Shown in pieces: positions 17,941 through 26,876 of a DNA stretch of 64,000 nucleotides. The stretch comes from CALBPI01 sp039027435 (GTDB lineage Bacteria > Pseudomonadota > Gammaproteobacteria > Steroidobacterales > Woeseiaceae), in NCBI GenBank assembly GCA_039027435.1, contig JBCCKF010000002.1, positions 1-64,000 on the forward strand, in the 5' to 3' direction. Each line of letters starts with the position of its first letter. Positions within the stretch are counted from its first letter, which is position 1. Under the pieces are notes generated by a model that was not told where the DNA came from, did not search any database, and was given only the letters and a program-made list of their open reading frames with translations. The position numbers were made by a program, and so were the translations under genes.

Positions 17941-19176
17941 CTACTGATAGCACGCAAGTTGCGCGACGGATTCGGCCAAGTGCTCGTTGACCGCGGCTAT
18001 GTTTGGTTGCGTCTCACCGTCTTCAAACCAACGTAGATCGCCATTGTGGCGCTCCACGAACTTAACGATGTACTCGCCGGAGAGTGCGAAATTCACGTTC
18101 TGCGGAACCACACCGCGCTCAGCCAAAGCCGCCACATTGAGTGTTCCCGTTGTCATCCCAATCAACTCACCTCGCTCTGAGATCAAAGGACCACCGCTCG
18201 AACCTGGTTGCACCGGCGCTGAGAATTGAAACTTGCCCATCGACCCTGGCAAAGCTCGCAGAGAACTCACGTTGCCCACAGTCAGGTTTGCACTATTCGC
18301 CAACAGGTTCGCCAACGGAAATCCGGCGGTTGCGACACGCTCACCGAGTACAACATCGGCGCTGCGGCGCATCGGCAGAAAACGGTTTGTGCTGACATCG
18401 CTATCCAACATCGCCACATCCAGAAGCTCACTCACACCCGTAATCTCTACGTCGTGGACCGCACCTGCAAAATTCAACTGAGACTTCAGGCACCCGTTCG
18501 TTACATGCGCGGCGGTGAGTAGTTGACCCGACTCCGATATGAAGAAAGCCGTACCCGTTCGAATGGGTTTGTCGAGATTCACCAAGAGGTCTCGGTCCAC
18601 CTTGACCGCGTTGGAGCGGCCGGTGAACTCACGGCCCTCCACGAATACACTGTTTATCGTGTCGACCATCACGAGCTGCATGGCCTTTAGCGTCGAGTTA
18701 TAAAACCCCGTTGCAGCGTGGTAGGGCCCCAGCTGCTTGCTATTCGATTCCTGACCGGACTTCAGCAGTGTGCCGTCGGCATCATAGAAGCGATAACCCA
18801 TGGTCATTTCGATCTTGCCCGCTTCGAATTCCCATGCAGGCGCGAGACTCATGAATACGGCAAACTCGTTCTCGGAAGGCTGTTCGGCGTCGATAAACTC
18901 TACCGATCCGAAATAGGCATTGCCGGCTTTGACAAGCGCGGCTCGCATATCATCGCCAGGCGTCATCCAGGCCGAAACACTATCGATAAAGAACCGCTCT
19001 TTGAGCCGAACCTCAGGTACGTAGATGCCCAGTGGCACGTTGACGGGAATATCTACGCCCTTGCGAAGCTGGGCATCCTTGGCCTGCATGTTCAGACCTT
19101 CTCGCGTTGCACATCCCTGACAGACAGCAACCATCAAGACGACGGCTAATAGCCGCACACACAATACCCAGTTCAC
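17941..19176 (-). CDS. trypsin-like serine protease, lipoprotein
   Basis: A 411-aa precursor. The lipobox VAVCQGC anchors it at Cys22. Residues ~40-195 form an unrecognised N-terminal domain. The protease domain carries a full triad: His224 (LLTAAHVTNG), Asp253 (LLDVAMLDSD) and Ser327 (QPGSSGGPLIS). The fold matches the trypsin-like peptidase_2 family, near DegP, but without a PDZ domain. It probably acts on periplasmic or surface proteins. It is the first gene of a three-gene envelope operon, with a promoter (TTGGGA, 16 bases, TATAAT) just upstream. Confidence 0.87.
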   Translation of the reverse strand: MNWVLCVRLLAVVLMVAVCQGCATREGLNMQAKDAQLRKGVDIPVNVPLGIYVPEVRLKERFFIDSVSAWMTPGDDMRAALVKAGNAYFGSVEFIDAEQPSENEFAVFMSLAPAWEFEAGKIEMTMGYRFYDADGTLLKSGQESNSKQLGPYHAATGFYNSTLKAMQLVMVDTINSVFVEGREFTGRSNAVKVDRDLLVNLDKPIRTGTAFFISESGQLLTAAHVTNGCLKSQLNFAGAVHDVEITGVSELLDVAMLDSDVSTNRFLPMRRSADVVLGERVATAGFPLANLLANSANLTVGNVSSLRALPGSMGKFQFSAPVQPGSSGGPLISERGELIGMTTGTLNVAALAERGVVPQNVNFALSGEYIVKFVERHNGDLRWFEDGETQPNIAAVNEHLAESVAQLACYQ

Positions 19177-19205
19177 TGGCAGTCCCCTCTTGCCGTTGAA
19201 GGCTG

Positions 19206-19233
19206 ATTATAGTTTTGCTCAACTTTATCCCAA
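19206..19233 (-). promoter_or_regulatory. sigma70-type promoter of the protease operon
   Basis: On the minus strand TTGGGA (-35, 19233-19228), a 16-base spacer and TATAAT (-10, 19211-19206). Transcription would start ~22 bases before the protease start codon. It lies in the intergenic region shared with the divergent serine hydrolase gene. Confidence 0.55.
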
Positions 19234-19308
19234 CTTGATCAACTAGGTCGACTAGCCACGTCACAATAAACTGTATTATCGAGGTCTGTGGAACATGGCC
19301 GTCAATCA

Positions 19309-20427
19309 ATGATCAATACTTGTCGAACCGCGCTGGTCTCGTTCACTCTGTCGCTTATGTTTGGCTGCAACGCACACCAAGACGATGAACGACGCGTGCA
19401 GCCATTGATGGGTGAACTCGGGCCGGGCGAGAATCAGTGGCGCATATCCTCTCTTGAAGCAGAGGCGATTCCACCAGGGCCATTCGCGACGATGACCGAC
19501 ACCATCCGGGCAGATTCTGATATCGGCATCGATGGTGTCGTTGTTTTGTATAAGGGTGCGGTTGTATTCGAAGAGTACTTCGGCAAGTGGGACAGTGATG
19601 ACATCCATTCCACTCGATCCGCGTCCAAAGCACTGACATCTGCGCTTGTCGGCGTGGCAATCGACAAGGGGTTTCTCGAGGGTGTCGATCAAAAAGTGTT
19701 CCCGTTCTTTCCAGAGTACGAAGGATCAATCAATAACTGGGACCCGCGGAAGAACGACATCACTGTGGGGCATCTTCTGTCGATGACCTCAGGCGTACGA
19801 AATAATGAAGACAACATGTACCCCACTGACGATTGGATAAAGTTCTATCTGGACCAACCACTTCAGGCTGACCCAGGCACCCAATTCTCATACGCGACCA
19901 GCGGAGTCGTCACGCTTGGAAACATCATTACTCGAGCGTCGGGCATGCGAATTCCCGAATTCACCGACAAATTTCTTTTTGAGCCGATGGGCATCACCGA
20001 ATACAAGTGGCCGATCACAAACTCAAGAGGCAATCAGGGTTTGGCCATGACAGGCGGTGGACTGCACCTCTCGCCTCGAGATATGGCCAAGTTTGGGTTG
20101 TTGTATCTCAATGATGGTCGATGGAATGGACAACAGCTCATTAGTGGCGAATGGGTCAAGGACTCGACAAGCAAGCAGTCCACCAGTGATTTGTATGGGG
20201 AGGACTTCGGCTACCTTTGGCGCATGATCGATCGCGAGATAGATGACACCACCTATCGATCGATTGAAGCATGGGGGAATGGGGGTCAGTTCATCATGAT
20301 CTGGCCAGACTTGGATCTCGTGGTTGCGTGGACAGGCGAGAACTACGGAAAGTTTCCTGAGATGGAGCGACCATTTGACCTGACCGAGGAGTTCATATTG
20401 CCGACGATTGTTCGGGCACGAACATGA
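19309..20427 (+). CDS. serine hydrolase (class C beta-lactamase fold), lipoprotein
   Basis: A 372-aa precursor. The ATG at 19309 gives MINTCRTALVSFTLSLMFGC, a lipobox signal, and is preferred to GTG at 19288. The active-site SxxK motif is SASK (Ser104, Lys107) in STRSASKALTSALVG. The second motif YxN reads YAT in QFSYATSGVV. The third conserved region is AWGNGGQFIMIWP in place of KTG/HxG. The family includes esterases, D-aminopeptidases and 6-aminohexanoate-dimer hydrolases; EstB-like esterase activity is as likely as any, and true beta-lactamase activity is unlikely. The AraC gene starts 16 bases downstream. Confidence 0.85.
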   Translation: MINTCRTALVSFTLSLMFGCNAHQDDERRVQPLMGELGPGENQWRISSLEAEAIPPGPFATMTDTIRADSDIGIDGVVVLYKGAVVFEEYFGKWDSDDIHSTRSASKALTSALVGVAIDKGFLEGVDQKVFPFFPEYEGSINNWDPRKNDITVGHLLSMTSGVRNNEDNMYPTDDWIKFYLDQPLQADPGTQFSYATSGVVTLGNIITRASGMRIPEFTDKFLFEPMGITEYKWPITNSRGNQGLAMTGGGLHLSPRDMAKFGLLYLNDGRWNGQQLISGEWVKDSTSKQSTSDLYGEDFGYLWRMIDREIDDTTYRSIEAWGNGGQFIMIWPDLDLVVAWTGENYGKFPEMERPFDLTEEFILPTIVRART

Positions 20428-20443
20428 TGACTATCTCTAATTC

Positions 20444-21475
20444 TTGCGAAAGTCGGAGCCCCTGACCGGACTCTTGACCGAGATCACCTCACTTTATGTG
20501 CATAAAGTCTTGGCGCACGCGGGGTCAGATGTGCCGGTGCACGACCTGCTCGAACCGTTGGGCATGGCACCAGGCGATCCAGTCGATCCCTATTTCATGG
20601 TGTCATCGTTGGCCTACTATGACTTTTTTGCGGCGCTCGTCGAACGCGATCCGGATGGTTTGACACTGCCGCTTCGAATTGGCGCATCCATGCGAAGTGA
20701 TGACTACGGTGCCTTCGGGCTCGCTTGGAAATCCGCACCCACGCTTCGCGGCTCCTACCAGCGATCCGAGCGATACGGACAAGTGCTAGGTAGCGCTGAA
20801 GCGTACACACTGGAACCCACCGGGAACGGCACGTTTTTCACGCTAAAGAAGTCAGGTGACGGCCGCACTGGAATGCTGCTGTCCAATGAAGCCAGCATGG
20901 CAGCAGTAAGCGTGATAAGCCGGGAAGTCACAACCGCCAACTTCGTCCCAACCAGTGTGCATTTCAAACACACCGCGCGCGGCGATACCGCAGTCTACGA
21001 GGCGCATTTTGGGTGCTCGGTCTGCTTCGAAACCGGACGCGACGCGTTGCTAATTGAAGATCAATATCTTGATGCGCCAAACCGCCTCGGCGACCAGACG
21101 ATCGCCCAGTTTTTTGATGCCCATCTCGAAAAGGAATTAGCCGCAAGTGCACAAAAGGTTGGTCTCGAGCACCAATTAGGCGGCGTTGTCGCTAGTGCGT
21201 TGAGTGAAGGAGTTCCCACACTAACCCGTGTTGCCAGTGAGCTCGGCATGAGCGGTCGAACACTGCAACGACGTCTTTCCCGAGAAGGCGTGTCGTTTCA
21301 AAACGTGGTTGACGGAACTCGACGTGAGCTTGCACGGAAACTGCTTCGTGACACTGACTATAGTCTGGCGGAGGTTTCTTTCTTGTGCGGCTTCTCTGAG
21401 CAAAGCGCGTTCACACGTGCATTCCGACGCTGGGAGGCAAAAACACCACGTGACTATCGGATGGCGGCGCGATAG
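20444..21475 (+). CDS. AraC family transcriptional regulator
   Basis: A 343-aa regulator. The N-terminal ~220 residues match the arabinose-binding/OruR-type AraC ligand domain (DYGAFGLAWKSAPTLRGSYQRSERY). The C-terminal HTH_18 spans ~250-340 (TRVASELGMSGRTLQRRLSREGVSFQNVVDGTRRELARKLL; then EVSFLCGFSEQSAFTRAFRRW). The frame has no ATG near its beginning. TTG at 20444, six bases after an in-frame stop, is the first possible start and no good ribosome-binding site is seen, so it may rely on coupling to the upstream serine hydrolase. It probably controls the NmrA/DUF1772/DUF6268 genes that follow. Confidence 0.88.
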   Translation: MRKSEPLTGLLTEITSLYVHKVLAHAGSDVPVHDLLEPLGMAPGDPVDPYFMVSSLAYYDFFAALVERDPDGLTLPLRIGASMRSDDYGAFGLAWKSAPTLRGSYQRSERYGQVLGSAEAYTLEPTGNGTFFTLKKSGDGRTGMLLSNEASMAAVSVISREVTTANFVPTSVHFKHTARGDTAVYEAHFGCSVCFETGRDALLIEDQYLDAPNRLGDQTIAQFFDAHLEKELAASAQKVGLEHQLGGVVASALSEGVPTLTRVASELGMSGRTLQRRLSREGVSFQNVVDGTRRELARKLLRDTDYSLAEVSFLCGFSEQSAFTRAFRRWEAKTPRDYRMAAR

Positions 21476-21558
21476 GTCAAAACTCTGTCGTCGTTGGCCA
21501 AGAGCGAGAAAACCGCCGCCTCTAGAGTTCGACTTGTAAACCAAACAGGAGCAAGTCA

Positions 21559-22440
21559 ATGAACTCTCAAGCTAGCATCAATCACCTCACTCTGATCGTC
21601 GGCGGTACCGGAAAAACAGGGCGACGCGTCGCACAACGAATGACAGCACTCGGGCGTGATATCCGGATTGCCTCGCGCTCGACAACGCCCTCATTTGACT
21701 GGAGCAATGAGGCGACCTGGGCGACATGCCTGCAGGGCGTTAAGGGAGTGTACCTAACCTATACCCCGGATCTCGCAATGCCCGGAGCACCCGACGCGAT
21801 CCGATCATTCGTTGGCTATGCCAAACGCGCGGGCGTGGAACGCATCGTCTTGTTGTCGGGACGCGGGGAACCCGAGGCTCAGGTCTGCGAAGGTATTGTC
21901 CAACACAGTGGACTGCAGTGGACCATCGTTAGAGCCAGCTGGTTCAACCAGAATTTCTCCGAAGGTGCCTTTACCGACATGGTTCTGAGCAACGAAATTA
22001 CCCTACCCGCTCGGGATCAAGTGGAGCCCTTCATAGACGTTGATGACATCGCCGACGTCGCCGTTGCGGCACTCACCGAGGAAGGTCACCACGGAGAAGT
22101 CTACGAAGTGACTGGCCCTCGCTTGATGTCATTTGCCGATATTGCCTCGGATCTCTCCGCAGCGACAGGACGTGATATTCGCTATATCGATATCCCCCAT
22201 GAAGCGTTTGTCTCATCGGTTGCCGAATCAGGAGCACCAAGCGATGTGGTCTGGATTCTCGACTATCTCTTTGCCACTGTCCTCGATGGGCGTAATGCAC
22301 ACCTGAACGATGGTGTTCAAAGGGCCTTGGGTAGAGAGCCCAAGGACTTTGCTGAATACGCACGAGACATCGCTGCGACTGGCCGCTGGGGTCAGTCTGA
22401 TGCGACGGATACCAAACGGGAAGATCGCCATGAATCATGA
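21559..22440 (+). CDS. NmrA-like NAD(P)-binding protein
   Basis: A 293-aa atypical SDR. The N-terminal dinucleotide motif is LIVGGTGKTGRRVAQRMTALG (~10-30), followed by IASRS, suggesting NADP contact. It lacks an obvious Tyr-x-x-x-Lys pair at the canonical position, as in NmrA/QOR2-like members. FADIASDLSAATGRDIRYIDIP near 190-210 is the usual NmrA C-terminal pattern. A clear AGGAG precedes the ATG by nine bases. The next gene starts within its last 11 bases, so translation is coupled. This type of gene often sits beside DUF1772 and AraC genes, as here. The substrate is unknown. Confidence 0.87.
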   Translation: MNSQASINHLTLIVGGTGKTGRRVAQRMTALGRDIRIASRSTTPSFDWSNEATWATCLQGVKGVYLTYTPDLAMPGAPDAIRSFVGYAKRAGVERIVLLSGRGEPEAQVCEGIVQHSGLQWTIVRASWFNQNFSEGAFTDMVLSNEITLPARDQVEPFIDVDDIADVAVAALTEEGHHGEVYEVTGPRLMSFADIASDLSAATGRDIRYIDIPHEAFVSSVAESGAPSDVVWILDYLFATVLDGRNAHLNDGVQRALGREPKDFAEYARDIAATGRWGQSDATDTKREDRHES

Positions 22441-22927
22441 CGCGCTAATTTACGCTTGCGTGTTCCTGGCACTCTGGAGTGCCATCATTGCAGGCGTATT
22501 CTCGGCATTCTCCGAGTTCGTTATGTCGGCTCTTGTACGCGCCAACCCAGCTAGCGGTATTGAGTCTATGCAGCAGATCAATATCACTGTCCTCAAAACA
22601 CAGTTCGTTGCAGGTGTGCTGCTGATCCCACTGCTGTCGATCGGGCTCGCTGTTTATGCGTGGGACATGCTTTCAGGCTGGACACGCATAGGTATTGCGC
22701 TCGCACCACTCGTATTCGTACTCGCGGTGTTCCTGATCACCCTCCTTGCGAATGTTCCAATGAACGAGCGACTGGCGCGCATGACGCCCGACAGCCCCGA
22801 TGCGCACACCTATTGGCGGCGCTACGGCATAGTCTGGACGCGATTCAACCATGTGAGGGTCCTCGGCAGTGTGGTGACCACAGTGATTTATCTGTTCGTT
22901 GCGATTACGCTGGCACAAGGCCCATGA
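22430..22927 (+). CDS. DUF1772 (anthrone oxygenase-like) membrane protein
   Basis: A 165-aa protein with four hydrophobic segments (~7-30, 58-80, 88-110, 140-160). AGVFSAFSEFVMSALVRANPASGIESMQQIN near the N-terminus and LANVPMNERLA with WTRFNHVRVLGS near the C-terminus are the hallmark regions of the DUF1772/anthrone oxygenase family. Some fungal homologues oxidise anthrones, but most bacterial members have no known activity. The ATG at 22430 overlaps the NmrA-like gene by 11 bases, and the stop overlaps the next start by four (ATGA). Confidence 0.87.
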   Translation: MNHDALIYACVFLALWSAIIAGVFSAFSEFVMSALVRANPASGIESMQQINITVLKTQFVAGVLLIPLLSIGLAVYAWDMLSGWTRIGIALAPLVFVLAVFLITLLANVPMNERLARMTPDSPDAHTYWRRYGIVWTRFNHVRVLGSVVTTVIYLFVAITLAQGP

Positions 22928-23862
22928 CGGAGGTGATTCGAGTGGTGGAAAAACCCTTACGCAAACTGATTGCGCTAATGGTGCTTGCGCTGTCCGTCGA
23001 CCCGCAGTTGCTCGACGCAGCAGAGGAACGCCACCAACTTCGCATCAGTTCCACGAACACCTCTGAGTCAGACTTTGGCAATGGACAGAAGCTCTCCGAG
23101 AGACAGCAAAGCCTCAGATGGCTGCTACCGGAAATGGAAATCGCCGCAATGCGAGTGTCGACTGGCATGCACTACGCCTACACTCGATATGAGTATCAGA
23201 CGACGCCCTCGCGCGACCGTGATCTACATATGCTGCAGATCCCGGTTTCGCTAGCGTTTGGGTCCGACCAGCGGCAGTGGCAAGTTCAGGCGGCGCCGGG
23301 TATCGCAACCTCATCAAACGTTTCTCGCGACCTTTTCAATCGAGCGACATCTGACGACGCATTCCTAACCGGCGAGGCAACGTTTTCGAACAGAGGACCA
23401 AGCAGTCTCGTAGTCCTCGGTCTTGCGCATGATCGCCGCTTTGGTCGTCCGCTAACGTATCCAAAGCTTGCGTGGCGCGGCGGCTCAGAGCGATTAACCT
23501 GGCAACTTGGGCTGCCTGATGCTTGGGTCGACTTTCGTCCCTGGCAAAACACTCTGCTGAGCCTGGGTGCAGGCCCAGTCGGCATGCAATGGCATACGGT
23601 TCGCGATGACTTCCAAAGCGATTTCGAATATCGAACGAGACGCTGGGATATGCGCCTGGAGGTTCACCAGAACATCACCCACTCGATCGCTTTGTCACTC
23701 CATGCAGGACGCGCGTTCGACCGCCGCCATCGGTTCGAAGCGGACACTTCTGTCATTCTGGACCTCTCGGCGAATAACGCCTGGTTTGCTGGCGTTAGCC
23801 TGTCAGTGGGTAAACCTAACCGGCCGCCTGGCTACGCCAACGCCTTTTGGATGAGGAACTGA
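22924..23862 (+). CDS. DUF6268-like outer-membrane beta-barrel protein
   Basis: A 312-aa precursor with a signal-like hydrophobic segment (KLIALMVLALSVDPQLLDAA). The rest alternates amphipathic strands with turns (TGMHYAYTRYEYQTTPSRDRDL; LLSLGAGPVGMQWHTVRDDFQSDFEYRTRRWDMRLEV), as in a small outer-membrane barrel. The pattern fits what I recall of the DUF6268 family. The barrel does not end in the usual C-terminal Phe but in FWMRN. It starts within the DUF1772 stop codon (ATGA), so it is the last gene of the AraC-linked cluster. Its function is unknown. Confidence 0.68.
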   Translation: MTEVIRVVEKPLRKLIALMVLALSVDPQLLDAAEERHQLRISSTNTSESDFGNGQKLSERQQSLRWLLPEMEIAAMRVSTGMHYAYTRYEYQTTPSRDRDLHMLQIPVSLAFGSDQRQWQVQAAPGIATSSNVSRDLFNRATSDDAFLTGEATFSNRGPSSLVVLGLAHDRRFGRPLTYPKLAWRGGSERLTWQLGLPDAWVDFRPWQNTLLSLGAGPVGMQWHTVRDDFQSDFEYRTRRWDMRLEVHQNITHSIALSLHAGRAFDRRHRFEADTSVILDLSANNAWFAGVSLSVGKPNRPPGYANAFWMRN

Positions 23863-23867
23863 AGCGC

Positions 23868-25118
23868 CTATCCGAACGGTGCATCAATCGAGGGGGAAAA
23901 CTCAGTGAAGAGTTGCGGTCCCTCTTCCGTCATGTAGAGGCAGTCTTCGAGGCGAATACCAAACTCACCGAAGATGTAAATCCCGGGTTCGTCCGAGAAG
24001 CACATACCTGGCGCAAGTGGAGTGGTCTCACCGCGAACAAAATTAATGGACTCATGTCCATCCATGCCAATACCGTGACCCAGTCGGTGAGACAGACCGG
24101 GTGTTGCATAGTCCGGCCCGAAACCTTCGCTTTCATAGTACGCACGGACCACATCATCGACCTTACCTGCCGGCAACCCCACCTTCGCCGTTTCCAGCGC
24201 CAACTCCTGCCCGCGTTTGCAGGTATTCCAAACCTTGCGTTGCTTGGCGGTCGGCTCACCAAAGACCCAAGTCCGAGAGATATCGGAGACGTAGTCATGC
24301 ACTGAGCACCCACAGTCCATCAGGATCACGCTGCCCTCTTCTACCACTTGCGGTGCGTCGGAACCATGCGGGTAGGCACTCGACTCATTGAGCAGCACGC
24401 TCGAGAACTTTACGTTCCCGCCCAGTGCACGCGTCGCGTCACTCATAATGGTCGAAATATCGCGCCGGGTCATTCCCTTTTCGACACGCGTATACGTGTA
24501 TCGATACGCCGCCATCGTCACGTTGCTCGCAATCTGCATCAACGCAATCTCGTTGGCGGACTTGAACATCCGACAGCCAAGCGTTACCGGATCGGCAGAA
24601 ACGGTCTCAAACGAAGGCGCAGACCGGTTAACACCATCCACGATAAAGTGCCTTGTCGTTCCCTCAATGCCGAGGCGACCGGCCTTAAGACCTCGGTCCT
24701 GAAGAATGCCGGCAACCAGGTCGAATGGGTTCTCGTGCTCATGCCATGTACGAACGTCATCACCGAACGACATGCTCTCGCGCACGGACGGCTCCTCAAA
24801 ATAAGGCGTGACAAACGCGAGCTCGCCTTCACTCGGAATGATCACACCGGTGAACCGCTCGGAACGCCACCACTTAACGCCGGTGAAATAATTGAGCGCC
24901 GTACCCGCCTCGAGCAAGATCGCATCGATCTGGTGCTCTGACATGAGCTTCTGGGCTTTGGCAACACGCGCTTTTCGCTCCGCTACCGAAATCGGAACAG
25001 CGGCGGCAGTCATGTCACGCAATGTATCCCCTGTGTTTGCTGCCACCGCACCCGGTAATGCCGAAGCAATCGTTGCAGCCCCGGAGAGTTTGAGAAACTC
25101 GCGCTTGTTCATACTCAT
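23868..25118 (-). CDS. M24 family aminopeptidase/Xaa-Pro peptidase, exported
   Basis: A 416-aa protein. The N-terminus MSMNKREFLKLSGAATIASALPGAVAA is a signal, possibly Tat-like though with KR for RR. The creatinase N-domain spans ~40-190. In the pita-bread catalytic domain the dinuclear metal ligands are Asp in ILMDCG, Asp in VSDISRTW, His in HRLGHGIGMDGHE, Glu in SDEPGIYIFGE and Glu in IRLEDC; all five are present. It probably cleaves N-terminal residues before Pro in the periplasm. A clear AAGGA precedes the ATG. Its stop lies 5 bases from that of the convergent barrel gene. Confidence 0.9.
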   Translation of the reverse strand: MSMNKREFLKLSGAATIASALPGAVAANTGDTLRDMTAAAVPISVAERKARVAKAQKLMSEHQIDAILLEAGTALNYFTGVKWWRSERFTGVIIPSEGELAFVTPYFEEPSVRESMSFGDDVRTWHEHENPFDLVAGILQDRGLKAGRLGIEGTTRHFIVDGVNRSAPSFETVSADPVTLGCRMFKSANEIALMQIASNVTMAAYRYTYTRVEKGMTRRDISTIMSDATRALGGNVKFSSVLLNESSAYPHGSDAPQVVEEGSVILMDCGCSVHDYVSDISRTWVFGEPTAKQRKVWNTCKRGQELALETAKVGLPAGKVDDVVRAYYESEGFGPDYATPGLSHRLGHGIGMDGHESINFVRGETTPLAPGMCFSDEPGIYIFGEFGIRLEDCLYMTEEGPQLFTEFSPSIDAPFG

Positions 25119-25206
25119 GTTGTATTCCTTGAATCGGTCACGGCATTATCTTCAATGAGCCGATGGTGGTTGGAACGGACGTTGTGGTCAAGGTTGGGCG
25201 CGCATC

Positions 25207-26040
25207 ATGAGAATCGAAAGGTTGGCCTCATTTTCGGACAACGACGTAGGTGGTAACCCGGCGGGTGTTGTCATTGTCGAGGCGCTGCCTTCGGCCAGTG
25301 AGATGCAGAATATCGCCGCAGAAATTGGCTATTCGGAAACTGCGTTTGCCGAACCACAGGCCTCGGGATGGCGGGTGCGTTACTTTTCGCCCGAGTCTGA
25401 AGTTCCATTTTGTGGACATGCAACGATTGCGCTCGGCGGCGCGCTTGCCTCACGGTTCGGATCGAGCGTCTACCCGCTGCATTTGAACGATACCCAAATC
25501 ACTGTTGAAGGATTTGCCCAAAACGGGGATCTCTCTGCAGCCCTTCAGTCACCAGGAACACGCTCAAAGCCGGCTATTCGCGAGGAGATTGACTCCGCAC
25601 TCGAGCTCTTCAGCTATACGCCGGATGATCTCGACACACGTATACCACCCGCTCGGATTAATGCGGGCGCGGAGCATCTGGTCATTGCACTGCGTTCGAG
25701 AGCGCTTTTGCAGACCATGAACTACGATCTGGATGCGGGTCGAGTCTTCATGCGAACGCGCGGCATTGTGACGGTGATGTTGGTGACAAGCGAATCCGAA
25801 CGCCTGTTCCATTGCCGGAATGCGTTCGCGTCCGGTGGCGTCCTTGAGGACCCGGCAACGGGTGCGGCAGCCGCGGCTTTCGCTGGATACCTGCGTGACC
25901 TTGGTTGGCCCCATGGTGGTGCTATTGAAATCGTCCAGGGCGAGGACATGGGTCACCGATCTTTGATTGCCGCACAGTTCAGCGAAGCGCCCGGCAGTTC
26001 GGTACGTGTTTCAGGTGCTATCCGCACTATCGTCAATTAA
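25207..26040 (+). CDS. PhzF family phenazine biosynthesis-like isomerase
   Basis: A 277-aa cytoplasmic protein with the two-domain diaminopimelate-epimerase-like fold of PhzF. The catalytic Glu is in IGYSETAFAEP (~45), followed by YFSPESEVPFCGHATIALGGAL and, in the second half, RNAFASGGVLEDPATGAAAAAFAGYL. All three signatures are intact. No other phenazine gene is near, so it is probably a family member with an unknown isomerase or epimerase substrate. Its stop overlaps the convergent esterase stop by four bases. Confidence 0.9.
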   Translation: MRIERLASFSDNDVGGNPAGVVIVEALPSASEMQNIAAEIGYSETAFAEPQASGWRVRYFSPESEVPFCGHATIALGGALASRFGSSVYPLHLNDTQITVEGFAQNGDLSAALQSPGTRSKPAIREEIDSALELFSYTPDDLDTRIPPARINAGAEHLVIALRSRALLQTMNYDLDAGRVFMRTRGIVTVMLVTSESERLFHCRNAFASGGVLEDPATGAAAAAFAGYLRDLGWPHGGAIEIVQGEDMGHRSLIAAQFSEAPGSSVRVSGAIRTIVN

Positions 26041-26876
26041 CGACTAAGGAGAAATTCGAGCGCGTCGTCGAGTGTCTTGTCCCAGACCTCAAATTCATGA
26101 TCGCCATCAACAATTCGAAGCTCGGTGTTTTCCGGTTGGTGCACACGTAGCCTCTGATACAACACGGTTGCGTGGTACGCGATATCGAGCGCATCGTGAT
26201 CACCCGAATTGATATAGAGCGAAACGACTTGGTCCTGCTTCATATACGCATCGATGAACGCCGGATAATTTACCGATCGCCAAAGCGCCTCATCAAATTC
26301 ACCTGATGCATCAAGAAACGACGGGTGTTCGTAGGCAGAGGAGTTTGCTGGCGGAAGGTCTTCATACGAGGCTGGCGATAATGCAGCACCTGCTGCAAAC
26401 ATGTCCGGGTGTTTCATGGTGTAGCCAATGGTTCCGAACCCGCCTGCCGAAATGCCGGCCACAAACCGGTCTTCACGCTCGGGTGATGCGGCCCAGCCGT
26501 TTTCGATACGCGGTATGAGCTCTCCAAAAAACGCCGTCTCGGCCTTTTCGTTCAAGCCATCCATCCACCAACTCTCGCTGGTTGGCATGACTGCAATCAC
26601 CGGCGGAATCTTCCCATCAGTAATCATCGCGTCCAACCGCGCCCCGATCGATAACCCTTCCGTCCACATCTCAGCGCTGAGAAACGAGCCGTGCAGGAGG
26701 TAAACGACGGGATAGGTTTCGTCCGCATCAGAATCGTATCCATCCGGCACATAAATGATCGACTCGTAGTCTCGACCCAGCGTCTTGGACGGAAAGACAT
26801 CGACGGTCACCTCCCCCGCTATTGCTGAGTGGATGGCGAGCAATGACAGGCTGGCAAAGAATCGCAGGCGCTTCAT
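26037..26876 (-). CDS. secreted esterase (esterase D/PHB depolymerase-like fold)
   Basis: A 279-aa precursor with a cleavable signal (SLSLLAIHSAIA-GE). It is an alpha/beta hydrolase of the putative esterase family (PF00756-like), with PVVYLLHGSFL forming the oxyanion region. The nucleophile is Ser in FVAGISAGGFGTIGY (~143), the acid is probably Asp in NSGDHDALD, and the His is in VDGDHEFEVWDKTL. It probably hydrolyses a short acyl, phenolic or polymer ester in the periplasm. It follows the DUF4198 gene with no intervening base, as the last gene of a three-gene operon. Confidence 0.88.
   Translation of the reverse strand: MKRLRFFASLSLLAIHSAIAGEVTVDVFPSKTLGRDYESIIYVPDGYDSDADETYPVVYLLHGSFLSAEMWTEGLSIGARLDAMITDGKIPPVIAVMPTSESWWMDGLNEKAETAFFGELIPRIENGWAASPEREDRFVAGISAGGFGTIGYTMKHPDMFAAGAALSPASYEDLPPANSSAYEHPSFLDASGEFDEALWRSVNYPAFIDAYMKQDQVVSLYINSGDHDALDIAYHATVLYQRLRVHQPENTELRIVDGDHEFEVWDKTLDDALEFLLSR

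Noticed and set aside
19309..20427. Possibility of a true beta-lactamase resistance gene
   Set aside because: SxxK is present but the second motif is YAT and no KTG is seen; the protein fits secreted esterase/peptidase-like relatives better.
25207..26040. Possible phenazine biosynthesis cluster around the PhzF-like gene
   Set aside because: No other phz-type gene is present within the window; PhzF-fold proteins are widespread outside phenazine pathways.
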